Below, piece by piece: positions 26,906 to 34,969 of a DNA stretch of 64,000 nt (its first letter is position 1; each line of letters opens with the position of its first letter). Origin of the DNA: VAZQ01 sp963725185 (lineage in GTDB: Bacteria > Pseudomonadota > Alphaproteobacteria > Rhizobiales > Xanthobacteraceae). Under the pieces are notes generated by a model that was given only the letters and a program-made list of their open reading frames with translations, made no database searches and had not been told where the DNA came from. The position numbers were made by a program, and so were the translations under genes. The DNA is taken from contig CAVRXO010000010.1 of the NCBI GenBank assembly GCA_963725185.1, forward strand, positions 62,001 through 126,000, read 5' to 3'.

Positions 26906-27988
26906 GTGAGCGACACGCTCCTGGAGTTCTCGAACGTAGTCAAACGCTACGGCGACACCGCGGTCGTTGACGACATCAGTTTCACGGTCGCGCGCGGCGA
27001 GTTCTTCACCCTGCTCGGCCCTTCCGGCTGCGGCAAGACCACGACGCTGCGATTGCTGGCCGGGCTCGAGACTCCCGACGAGGGCGAGATTACGCTCGGC
27101 GGCCGCTGCCTGGCGGCGCCGCGCCGCGGCGTGCTGGTGCCCACCGACAAGCGCGGCATGGGCATGGTGTTCCAGTCCTACGCGATCTGGCCGCACCTGA
27201 CCGTGTTCGAGAACGTCGCCTTCCCGCTGCGGGTGCGGCGCGAGCCGAAGAGCGCCATCGCCAAGCGCGTGGGCGAGGCGCTGCAGCTGGTCGGCCTGGC
27301 CGGGCTCGAGCAGCGCGGCGCGACCGAGCTCTCCGGCGGACAGCAGCAGCGGGTCGCGCTTGCCCGCGCCATCGTCTACACGCCCGCGCTGCTGCTGCTC
27401 GACGAACCCTTGTCCAACCTCGACGTGAAGCTGCGCGAGCAGATGCGCGGCGAGCTGCAGGCGCTCAACCGGCGCCTCGATCTCGCTGTGGTCTACGTCA
27501 CCCACGATCAAGCCGAGGCCTTGGCGATGTCCGACCGCATTGCCGTCGTCAACCGCGGCCGGCTCGAGCAGGTCGGGCGGCCGGCCGAGGTGTACGAGCG
27601 GCCGTGCACGCGCTTCGTCGGCGATTTTCTCGGCCGCACGGTGATCGTCAAAGGCATCTTCCGCAACGGTGGCGGCCAGAGCTGGATCGATTTCGAAGGC
27701 CGCGGGCGCGTGGCCGTGCAGGCGGACGGAAAATTCCGCGATGGCGAGGTGGTGCGCATCTTGTCCCGGCCCGAGGACATCACGTTGCTGCCGATCGGCG
27801 AGGTCGCCGCAAACCAAGTGGTCGGCAGGATCGAGCGCGTGGCCTATATGGGCGATCATCTCGAGTACACGATCGCGGCGGCCGGACGCACCCTGATCCT
27901 GCCGGCATCGAAGAAGGAGCCGTTCGCGATCGGCACCGATATCCGCCTGGGCTTCGATCCCGCCCGTATCACGACACTGCCGCAATGA
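26906..27988 (+). CDS. ABC importer ATP-binding protein (FbpC/PotA type)
   Basis: ATPase of the cluster importer, 360 aa from the GTG at 26906; the ATG at 26901 stops at once, and GAGAGG precedes. Walker A GPSGCGKTTT near residue 38, Q-loop in VFQSYAIWPHLTVF, signature LSGGQQQRVALARA near 136, Walker B LLLLDEPLSNLD and H-loop VTHDQAEAL. A C-terminal TOBE-like regulatory domain (RILSRPEDITLLP onwards) places it in the MalK/FbpC group. It ends in an ATGA overlap with the permease gene. Confidence 0.94.
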   Translation: MSDTLLEFSNVVKRYGDTAVVDDISFTVARGEFFTLLGPSGCGKTTTLRLLAGLETPDEGEITLGGRCLAAPRRGVLVPTDKRGMGMVFQSYAIWPHLTVFENVAFPLRVRREPKSAIAKRVGEALQLVGLAGLEQRGATELSGGQQQRVALARAIVYTPALLLLDEPLSNLDVKLREQMRGELQALNRRLDLAVVYVTHDQAEALAMSDRIAVVNRGRLEQVGRPAEVYERPCTRFVGDFLGRTVIVKGIFRNGGGQSWIDFEGRGRVAVQADGKFRDGEVVRILSRPEDITLLPIGEVAANQVVGRIERVAYMGDHLEYTIAAAGRTLILPASKKEPFAIGTDIRLGFDPARITTLPQ

Positions 27989-29727
27989 GCGAGCTCGCCG
28001 CCACGCTCGTCCGCCCGCCGCGACTGCGCGGCTTGCGCGCGATCGAGCTGTCGGTTTTGCTGTTCTTCGTCGTGGTGATGGGGCTGCCGATCGTGTTCCT
28101 GCTGGTGGGGAGCTTCAACGTCGCTGCGCCGGGGCAGCCTGCGGTCTACGGATTTGAGAACTGGATACGCGCGTTCGGGGAGCCGCAGACGTTGAGCGCG
28201 CTGTGGATGAGCTTTGCGTTTTCGGTGGTGCGTCTCGTCCCCTCGCTCGCCCTGTCGGTGACCTTCGCCTGGCTCATCGCGCGCACCGACATGCCGGGCG
28301 GCCAGATCGTCGAGTTCCTGTGCTGGTTCGCGTTCTTCGTGCCCGACTTTCCGTTGACGCTGGCCTGGATCCTGCTCCTCGATCCGAACTTCGGGTTCTT
28401 GAACAATATCGCGCAGGCGCTGCCCTTCGTGGACGGCCCGCTGTTCAACCCGTACAGTTTCTGGGGCATCGTCTGGGTGCACCTGGGCACCGGTGGCGTC
28501 TGGCTCAATGTGATGTTGTTGACCCCGGTGTTTCGCCGCCTGGGGGCCACGCTGGAGGAGGCGGCGCGGGTCGCCGGCGCCAATACGTTCACGGCGCTGT
28601 GGCGCATCACCTTCCCGGTGCTGTCGCCGATGATCATCGCCATCGCGGTCCTGAGCTTCATCAAGGGACTGGAATCGTTCAATACCGAGCTGCTGCTGGG
28701 GCTGCCGGCGGGCATCTATGTCTACGGCACCCGCATCTACGACTATCTGCGCCAGGAGCCGCCGGCCTACGGCGAGGCCACCGCTCTGGGCTCCGTGTTC
28801 CTGCTGGTGCTGGCGGGACTGGCTCTGTTCTATCGCCGCTACTTCCAGGGCAAGCGGAAGTTCACCGTGGTGACCGGCCAAGGCTATTCCACCCAGCGCA
28901 TCAGGCTCGGCGGGTGGCGCTACGTCGCGCTCGGCGGATTTCTCACATGGTTCGCCATCATGATGGTATTGCCGCTGACGTTTCTCGTCATCGGCTCGTT
29001 CATGCGGCGCTACGGCTTCTTCGACATCAAGTCGCCGTTCACGCTGGCGCATTGGCAGGCGCTGTTTTCCGATCCGCTGTTCCTGGGATCGCTGCAGAAC
29101 AGCCTCATGATCGCGAGCCTCACGGCGCTGCTCGGGGTCCTCATCTATTCGCTCGTCGGCTATCTCTTGGCTTCGCAACGTCTCAAGGCGCCCGCGCTGC
29201 TCGAGTTCTTCTGCTGGCTGCCGTGGGTCATTCCCGGCATCCTCATGAGTCTCGGGCTGTTGTGGGTGTTCCTGGCCACGCCGTTGCGCGGCATTCTCTA
29301 CGGCACCGTCTGGGGCATCGCCTTGGCGCTGACCATCCATGACAGCCCGGTGAGCACGCAGGCGTTCAAGTCGGCGTTCCTGCAGCTCGGCCCCGACCTG
29401 GAGGAGGCGGCACGCGTCACCGGCGCCTCGTGGGCTTATACCTATCTGCGCATTCTCCTGCCGCTGGTGGCGCCGGTCGCGGTGACCGTCGGTATGCTCA
29501 ATTTCGGCACCGCGCTTACCAGCATCAGCACGCCGGTCCTGCTCTACAGCGCCGAGTCGCGGCCGCTGTCGATCCTGCTGCTCGAGTACAGCTTCAACGG
29601 CGAGATCGAACGGGCCGCGGCGCTCGGCCTGCTGATCACCGCGATCATCTGTGCGATGATGCTGATCGGCCGCCGTTTCGGCCTGCAGATGACCAATCCG
29701 CGGCGGCAGGAGGCGAGACCCACGTGA
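27985..29727 (+). CDS. ABC importer permease, two fused transmembrane domains (FbpB type)
   Basis: A 580-aa membrane protein with about 12 predicted helices, made of two homologous halves. Each half carries the EAA loop that contacts the ATPase: LEEAARVAGANTFTALWRITFPVL in the first half and LEEAARVTGASWAYTYLRILLPLV in the second. This fused arrangement is typical of Fe3+-type (FbpB/SfuB) and 2-aminoethylphosphonate importers. It overlaps the ATPase stop as ATGA and is followed, 53 nt on, by a binding-protein gene, so one complete importer is encoded here. Confidence 0.93.
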   Translation: MSELAATLVRPPRLRGLRAIELSVLLFFVVVMGLPIVFLLVGSFNVAAPGQPAVYGFENWIRAFGEPQTLSALWMSFAFSVVRLVPSLALSVTFAWLIARTDMPGGQIVEFLCWFAFFVPDFPLTLAWILLLDPNFGFLNNIAQALPFVDGPLFNPYSFWGIVWVHLGTGGVWLNVMLLTPVFRRLGATLEEAARVAGANTFTALWRITFPVLSPMIIAIAVLSFIKGLESFNTELLLGLPAGIYVYGTRIYDYLRQEPPAYGEATALGSVFLLVLAGLALFYRRYFQGKRKFTVVTGQGYSTQRIRLGGWRYVALGGFLTWFAIMMVLPLTFLVIGSFMRRYGFFDIKSPFTLAHWQALFSDPLFLGSLQNSLMIASLTALLGVLIYSLVGYLLASQRLKAPALLEFFCWLPWVIPGILMSLGLLWVFLATPLRGILYGTVWGIALALTIHDSPVSTQAFKSAFLQLGPDLEEAARVTGASWAYTYLRILLPLVAPVAVTVGMLNFGTALTSISTPVLLYSAESRPLSILLLEYSFNGEIERAAALGLLITAIICAMMLIGRRFGLQMTNPRRQEARPT

Positions 29728-29780
29728 CGCCCTCTCCCCGCGACACTCTCGGCCGCGGAATCAAACAAGGGGAAACTGCG

Positions 29781-30896
29781 ATGAGGAAACTCTTGGCGTT
29801 GGCCCTCGTGCTGTGCGCCTCCGCGGGCGGCCTGCAGGAATCCTGGGCCCAGGGCGACGTCTCTTCGCCAAGCCCCGAGGCGCGCTGGGGCCAGCTGGTG
29901 GCCGCCGCCAAGGCGGAAGGCAAGGTGGTGATCCTGGCGCCGCCCGACACGCAGGTGCGGCAAGCGCTGCCGGCCGCGTTTCGGGCGCGCTTCGGCATTG
30001 CGGTCGACTACCTCGGCGGCCGCACCAGCGAGAGCGCCGATCGGCTGCGCGCCGAGCGCCATGCGGGCGTCTATACGGTCGACGTCGTGCTCGCCGGCAT
30101 CCAGAGCATGGCGACGATCTTCTATCGGGAGAAGATGCTCGTCCCGCTGCGGCCGGAGCTCATCGCTCCCGACGTGCTGGACCCGACCAAATGGAAGAAC
30201 GGGAAACTCTGGTTCATGGATCCCGACGACCAGTACATATTGCGGTTGTTCAATACGGTGGGGGCGAACTTCTATGTCCACACCCAATTCGCCAAGCCGG
30301 CGGATTTCCATACGGCGCGCGACCTCATCGATCCCAAATGGAAGGGCCGTATTTCCATCCATGATCCGACGGTTCCCGGCAACGGAAGCAACGAGGCGGC
30401 CCGGTTCTATACCCTCTATGGCGAGGATTTCGTGAAGCGGCTTTTCATCGAACAGCAACCCGGCATTGCGCGCGATCGCCGGCAGATCACCGATTGGTTG
30501 GCGCGCGGCAGATATCCGATCTCCATCGGCGCCGAGCGCGACGAGGTGGAGCGGTTGCGACAGGAGGGGATTCCGGTCGAGCCGGTCTACAATCTGTCCG
30601 ACATGCCGGGAACGCTTTCGGCGGGCGTCGGGGAGGTGGCGCTGTTGGACCACGCTCCGCATCCGAACGCGGCCAAGCTGTTCGCCAATTGGATCGCCTC
30701 GAAGGAGGGACTCGAAGTTTACGCCCGCACGCGCACCGAATCCCCGACCCGCAACGACATCGATGAAGCGAGCTTTCTGCCGCCCGAGATCATTCCTCGT
30801 CCCGGGCTGAATTACTTCGACACGTTCGGCTGGGATTTCACCTTGAGCACCAAGGAGGAGGTCCGTTTGCGCATGAAGGAGCTGTTGAAGCGGTAG
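29781..30896 (+). CDS. ABC importer substrate-binding protein (second receptor of the cluster)
   Basis: Periplasmic receptor, 371 aa; ATG 29781 with AGGGGAAA upstream; signal peptide ends near ESWAQ. Marks are AAAKAEGKVVILAPP, FRARFGIAVDYLGGRTSE, LWFMDPDDQYILRLFN, DLIDPKWKGRISIHDP and LDHAPHPNAAKLFANWIASKEG. It resembles the receptor at 19466-20560 block by block but differs in the ligand-contact regions, so the single importer may accept more than one ligand. Last gene of the cluster. Confidence 0.92.
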   Translation: MRKLLALALVLCASAGGLQESWAQGDVSSPSPEARWGQLVAAAKAEGKVVILAPPDTQVRQALPAAFRARFGIAVDYLGGRTSESADRLRAERHAGVYTVDVVLAGIQSMATIFYREKMLVPLRPELIAPDVLDPTKWKNGKLWFMDPDDQYILRLFNTVGANFYVHTQFAKPADFHTARDLIDPKWKGRISIHDPTVPGNGSNEAARFYTLYGEDFVKRLFIEQQPGIARDRRQITDWLARGRYPISIGAERDEVERLRQEGIPVEPVYNLSDMPGTLSAGVGEVALLDHAPHPNAAKLFANWIASKEGLEVYARTRTESPTRNDIDEASFLPPEIIPRPGLNYFDTFGWDFTLSTKEEVRLRMKELLKR

Positions 30897-31079
30897 GTTC
30901 CGTTCGCTCATTTGGATCAGCCGTATTGATCTCGGTGACGCTGCCGCTGATGCGGGTTTGCGTTCTGCGGAGCACGACCGCTGCCCGGCGGCGGCCTTGA
31001 ACTGTCTCGGGTCCGGGCCTTAGACTGCCGGAAAAGAAAACCGCGGCGCGTCGCGCGGGGTATCCAACGGGAGGGAGCA

Positions 31080-32744
31080 ATGCGTCAGGCAACATCTTTG
31101 TATGCGGCGCTCGCAGGCGCCGCTCTTGTCTTGGTTTCCGTGATCGCCGGCGCGCGCCCGGCCGCTGCCCAGTCGCCCGCTGCGCTTGCCGGCAGCGTTT
31201 CCTCGGCGGAGGAGGGAATGATGGAGGGCGTGCTGGTCAGCGCCAGGAAGGACGGCTCGACCATCACCACCACCGTGGTCAGCGACAATCAGGGGCACTA
31301 TGCGTTCCCGGCGGGACGGCTCGAGCCCGGCCACTATGCGCTCTCCGTCCGCGCGGTCGGGTATGATCTCGCCGGTCCCAAGGACGCGGCGCTCGAGGCG
31401 GGCAGGACTGCCGCCGGCGACCTCAAGCTCGTCAAGACCAGGAAGCTCGCGGATCAGCTTTCCAACGCCGAATGGATCGCCAGCGCTCCCGGCACCGACC
31501 GCCAGCGGGCGCTGCTGACCAATTGCGTCGGCTGCCACACGGTGCAGCGCGTGTTCATGTCGACGCACGATTCTGCCGAGTTCATGACGCTGCTGCCGCG
31601 CATGGCCGGCTATTCGCCCGGCACCACGCCGCTCAAGCCGCAGCGCTGGATCGGCCCCTCGCCGCGCGGGTTCGGCGCCCGGCAGCAGGAAGCCGCCGAC
31701 TTTTTCGCCACCATCAACCTGAGCACGGGCGACAGCTGGGAATTTCCCTTCAAGACGCTGCCGCGGCCGAAGGGACGGGCCACCCATGTGATCGTCACCG
31801 AATACGATCTACCGCGCCAGGTGGCGATGCCGCACGACGTGGTTCTCGATCGCGACGGCATACCCTGGTATTCGGATTTCGGCAGCCTGTTCATCGGTGA
31901 GCTCGATCCCAAGACCGGCAAGGTCACCGACTACGCGCTGCCGCTGCTGCGGCCGGAGGAGCCGACCGGCACGTTGCAGATCGATTCCGATCCGAACGGC
32001 AATCTGTGGGTGGCGATGATGCTGCAGGGCGGCGTCGCCCGCTTCGATCGCCAGGAAAAGAAGTTCGACGTGTTCCCGGTGCCCAAGGACTGGCTGTCCG
32101 ACCGCACCCAGGAATCCATGATCGCGCCCTATTCGGCCGATGTCGACGGCACCGTCTACACCAACAATCAGGCTCGCCACGAGATCTACCGGGTCGATCT
32201 CAAGACCGGCGCCTACACCAATCTGGGCGCAATGCGCGACGCCAAGGACACCCTCATCGACGCCTACGGCATGCCGGCCGATCACGACAACAATCTCTAC
32301 CTGCTGGAATTCCAGGGCACCCATATCGGCAAGTTCGATGCCAAGACCAAGACCGTGAAGATCTATGCCACGCCGACGCCGAACTCCAAGCCGCGCCGCG
32401 GCCGCGTCGACGAGGAGAACAATCTGTGGTTTGCCGAGTATGGCGGCAACGCCATCGGCAAGTTCGATCCCAAGACCGAGCAGATCACCGAATGGAAGCT
32501 GCCGACCCCGCATTCCGATCCCTATGACGTGGTGCGCGCGAAGAACGGCGAGGTCTGGGCCGGCTCGATGGTGACCGACCAGATCGATCGGCTCGATCCT
32601 ACGACCGGCGCCATCACCGAGTATCTGCTGCCGCGGCACACCAATATAAGGCGGGTCTTCCTGGACAATTCGGTCAATCCGCCGGTGCTATGGGTCGGCA
32701 ACAACCACGGCGCCTCGATCGTCAAGATCGAACCGCTGGATTGA
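31080..32744 (+). CDS. Exported fusion: carboxypeptidase-regulatory-like domain, cytochrome c site and Vgb-like propeller
   Basis: A 554-aa periplasmic protein. Residues 1-31 are a signal peptide. Residues 35-105 form an Ig-like carboxypeptidase-regulatory domain (EGVLVSARKDGS, GHYAFPAGRLEPGHYALSV). A single heme-binding CVGCH is at 149-153 followed by QRVFMSTHDSAEF. From about residue 250 to the end repeated NLW/GKFDPKT units (DPNGNLWVAMM, ENNLWFAEYGGNAIGKFDPKT, WVGNNHGASIV) build a beta-propeller like virginiamycin B lyase (streptogramin lyase). A heme plus propeller suggests a redox or sensing role rather than antibiotic lysis. GGAGGGAG precedes the ATG. It follows the aromatic cluster by 183 nt. 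Confidence 0.85.
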   Translation: MRQATSLYAALAGAALVLVSVIAGARPAAAQSPAALAGSVSSAEEGMMEGVLVSARKDGSTITTTVVSDNQGHYAFPAGRLEPGHYALSVRAVGYDLAGPKDAALEAGRTAAGDLKLVKTRKLADQLSNAEWIASAPGTDRQRALLTNCVGCHTVQRVFMSTHDSAEFMTLLPRMAGYSPGTTPLKPQRWIGPSPRGFGARQQEAADFFATINLSTGDSWEFPFKTLPRPKGRATHVIVTEYDLPRQVAMPHDVVLDRDGIPWYSDFGSLFIGELDPKTGKVTDYALPLLRPEEPTGTLQIDSDPNGNLWVAMMLQGGVARFDRQEKKFDVFPVPKDWLSDRTQESMIAPYSADVDGTVYTNNQARHEIYRVDLKTGAYTNLGAMRDAKDTLIDAYGMPADHDNNLYLLEFQGTHIGKFDAKTKTVKIYATPTPNSKPRRGRVDEENNLWFAEYGGNAIGKFDPKTEQITEWKLPTPHSDPYDVVRAKNGEVWAGSMVTDQIDRLDPTTGAITEYLLPRHTNIRRVFLDNSVNPPVLWVGNNHGASIVKIEPLD

Positions 32745-32751
32745 GGTGCGC

Positions 32752-33513
32752 ATGTTCTCGATCCTGGTGGTCGTTGCGCTCGTTTTCTACGTCCTCATAT
32801 CGCTGCGGGTGCTGCGGCAGTACGAGCGCGGCGTCGTGTTCCTGCTCGGGAAATTCACCGGCGTGCGCGGGCCGGGGCTCACCGTCATCTTCGCTCCCAT
32901 CCAGCAGATGGTGCGCGTGTCGCTGCGTACCGTCACGATGCAGATCCCCTCGCAGAAGATCATCACCAAGGACAATGTCTCGATCGATATCGCGGCCGTC
33001 GCCTATTATCACATCTCCGATCCGGAACGCGCCGTGATCGCGATCGAGAACGTCTACAACGCGATCAACCAGATCAGCCAGACCACCGTGCGCAACGTGG
33101 TCGGGCGTTTCAGCCTCGATCAGCTCCTGTCGGACACCGCCAGCATCAACGAGCAGATCAAGGACGTCATCGATCACCACACCGAGCCGTGGGGCACGCA
33201 GGTAACGGCGGTCGAGATCAAGGACATTACGCTGCCCGAGAACATGCAGCGTGCCATGGCCAAGGAAGCCGAAGCCGAGCGCGAGCGGCGCGCCAAGATC
33301 GTCGCCGCCGAAGGCGAATACCAGGCCGCGATGAAGCTCGGCCAGGCGGCCGACATCATAGCGCAGCATCCGGTGGCGCTGCAGCTGCGCACCCTGCAGA
33401 CCATGGCGGAAATCTCGGTCGAGAAGAACTCGACCATCATCTTCCCCGCGCAATTCATGACCACGGTGCAGGAAGCCATCGCCATGCTGGCGAAGGATGC
33501 GGCGGTAAAGTGA
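32752..33513 (+). CDS. Slipin family membrane protein (SPFH/stomatin)
   Basis: A 253-aa protein with one N-terminal membrane helix (ILVVVALVFYVLISL) and an SPFH domain: RQYERGVVFLLGKFTGVRGPG, the slipin block DNVSIDIAAVAYYHISDPERA and the coiled-coil-prone KEAEAERERRAKIVAAEGEYQAA. Slipins organise membrane microdomains and often pair with NfeD proteases, which are not seen here. An in-frame GTG two codons upstream (32746) is an alternative start. It begins 7 nt after the preceding stop. Confidence 0.92.
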   Translation: MFSILVVVALVFYVLISLRVLRQYERGVVFLLGKFTGVRGPGLTVIFAPIQQMVRVSLRTVTMQIPSQKIITKDNVSIDIAAVAYYHISDPERAVIAIENVYNAINQISQTTVRNVVGRFSLDQLLSDTASINEQIKDVIDHHTEPWGTQVTAVEIKDITLPENMQRAMAKEAEAERERRAKIVAAEGEYQAAMKLGQAADIIAQHPVALQLRTLQTMAEISVEKNSTIIFPAQFMTTVQEAIAMLAKDAAVK

Positions 33514-33521
33514 CGCAACGT

Positions 33522-33596
33522 ACTTGTCCCGGCCTTGAGCCGGGACCGTTGCGGACTCCGAGTTTCGGACGGTCCCGGCTCAAGGCCGGGACAAGT
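33522..33596. repeat. Long inverted repeat between convergent genes (dispersed palindromic element, copy 1)
   Basis: The 26-bp arms 33522-33547 and 33571-33596 are exact inverse complements around a 23-nt loop; each arm contains a smaller palindrome (CCCGGC..GCCGGG type). It separates the ends of the slipin gene and the small membrane-protein gene and can fold as a strong bidirectional terminator. A diverged copy lies at 55472-55524 (43 of 50 bases identical in the aligned centre), so this is a dispersed intergenic element. Confidence 0.75.
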
Positions 33597-33599
33597 GCG

Positions 33600-33785
33600 C
33601 TAAAGCAGCCCGCTCAAGCCGAGCGCCGGGAGCAGCCGCTGCAGGATCGCCAGGATGCAAATGAGCGCGACCAGAATTTTGAGCAGATTGGCCAACCGGC
33701 CGTCGCGAACGAATTTGTCGATGAGATAGAAGCAGAGCGCACCGACAACGACGATGATCAGCACGTTGATCAAGAGCAACAGCAT
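33600..33785 (-). CDS. Small membrane protein (Thivi_2564-like)
   Basis: A 61-aa protein from ATG 33785 with GAGGGGG upstream. Two hydrophobic segments (INVLIIVVVGALCFYLI and LLKILVALICILAILQ) flank a short charged loop DKFVRDGRLAN. The arrangement resembles the Thivi_2564 family of tiny inner-membrane proteins. Function unknown. It lies downstream of exoD on the same strand, 47 nt away. Confidence 0.65.
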   Translation of the reverse strand: MLLLLINVLIIVVVGALCFYLIDKFVRDGRLANLLKILVALICILAILQRLLPALGLSGLL

Positions 33786-33832
33786 CGCGATTTCCCCCTC
33801 TTGCCCGGCATCATAGGGGCGATTATGGCAGC

Positions 33833-34480
33833 CTAAAGCCGGCCGATCCAGACCGCGCTGAGGAATGCTCCCCATACGGCTGCCGATGCGATCGCCAGGA
33901 GGATCAGGGCAGCCGTGAGCGCGATCGCCAGCAGCACGCCGTCCTCCTCGATATAGGCGAGCGAGATCAGCGCGATAACCGCAGCCGGCGGAATATTCGT
34001 CAGCGGCAGCGGGCCAAGCAGAATGAGGCAGGTGAGCAGGAACACGACGATGCCGACGACGCGCTTGGTCGCCCCGAACGGCAGCGGCCAGCGCGGCCGG
34101 ATGACCCGTTCGAGCTGCTTGAGCACCAGGATGGGGCGGCGGCCCAGGCGCACGAGGTGTCGGGTCGGCAAGGGATGCATGGCAAGGCGACGCGGGAAGA
34201 CGGGGCCTTGCCGTCCGGCGGTCATCTGCGCCGCCAGGATGGCGAGCAGCAAGCCGGGCACGATCGAGCCGATCGGCACCATGGCGACCACGCCGAGGAG
34301 AAGCATGACGATGCCGAAGGAACGCTCCGGCAGGCTGTCGATCAGCCAATCCAGGGTAAAGTAATCCCTCGGCGCCTCATCGAGCAGCTCCTGCAGCACC
34401 AGGGAGGTAGGCACATGCATGGGCGTGTCGGACGGCGTTGTCGGCTCGGCAGACCGCATCATCAAATCATCGACCGCCAT
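33833..34480 (-). CDS. exoD: ExoD-family exopolysaccharide synthesis membrane protein
   Basis: A 215-aa integral membrane protein. Key blocks are LDWLIDSLPERSFGIVMLLLGVVAMVPIGS and the amphipathic middle FPRRLAMHPLPTRHLVRLGRR, then hydrophobic helices to the end, all typical of ExoD. In Sinorhizobium ExoD mutations affect exopolysaccharide production, alkali tolerance and nodule invasion. The start at 34480 gives the usual family length; in-frame codons further upstream would add about 20 residues without family support. No clear ribosome-binding site was seen. Confidence 0.88.
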   Translation of the reverse strand: MAVDDLMMRSAEPTTPSDTPMHVPTSLVLQELLDEAPRDYFTLDWLIDSLPERSFGIVMLLLGVVAMVPIGSIVPGLLLAILAAQMTAGRQGPVFPRRLAMHPLPTRHLVRLGRRPILVLKQLERVIRPRWPLPFGATKRVVGIVVFLLTCLILLGPLPLTNIPPAAVIALISLAYIEEDGVLLAIALTAALILLAIASAAVWGAFLSAVWIGRL

Positions 34481-34576
34481 GACGCAATGAACCACAACCG
34501 ATGGGGACAATAGCCGGGCGAGCCGAAGCTGTTTGGGCAATTTGTGCGGCGGTTCGCCGCGCGCCGGAGGCGAAGC

Positions 34577-34732
34577 CTACGCCTTTGGCTTTTTTCCCGT
34601 GCCCTTGCACGGGACGCAGACCTTGCGCTGTCCGCGCCCCCTGATGGCCCCCACCCCACGGCAATGGGGACATTGTTCTTGTTGTGCCTGAGCTTCCTTG
34701 GATGGCGCGGCGATCCTCTTTCCAAAGGTCAT
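34577..34732 (-). CDS. Mini DnaJ-type zinc-finger protein, 51 aa
   Basis: A very short gene from ATG 34732 to TAG 34577. The protein begins MTFGKRIAAPSKEAQAQQEQ and then has two half-sites CPHCRGVG (21-28) and CVPCKGTG (39-46) separated by a basic GAIRGRGQRK linker, ending in Lys-rich sequence. The CxxCxGxG repeats match one zinc module of the DnaJ cysteine-rich region. Four cysteines fit exactly one Zn2+. No J-domain is present. It might act as a free chaperone-like or nucleic-acid-binding finger. It lies just upstream of exoD on the same strand. Confidence 0.6.
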   Translation of the reverse strand: MTFGKRIAAPSKEAQAQQEQCPHCRGVGAIRGRGQRKVCVPCKGTGKKPKA

Positions 34733-34814
34733 TTCATCCTCTTTTCGACATCCTGTGCAGCCGTGCAGCTATATTGGGTCGGGCGCGCCCATGCGGGTTC
34801 TGCGGTGCGCTGCC

Positions 34815-34889
34815 CAATCCTTTACGGATCAATCCTTTACGGATCAATCCTATGAGCATCGATCGTTTAAGCATCAATTCTTTAACATT
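34815..34889. repeat. Five degenerate 15-bp tandem repeats
   Basis: CAATCCTTTACGGAT occurs twice exactly (34815-34829, 34830-34844), then decays through CAATCCTATGAGCAT, CGATCGTTTAAGCAT and CAATTCTTTAACATT. The period of 15 keeps frame, so it reads as a pentapeptide-like string on the plus strand, but no ribosome-binding site or homologous protein was recognised. It is AT-richer than its surroundings. Confidence 0.6.
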
Positions 34890-34969
34890 AATCCATCAAG
34901 GCCGATGGTATTCGCCCCGCGCTCCGAGGCGGCTTGCGAGGAAGCCGAACAGGGCAGACCGTTCGAGGT

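Noticed and set aside
34815..34889. A CRISPR array
   Set aside because: Units are contiguous 15-mers without spacers and there are no cas genes in the window.
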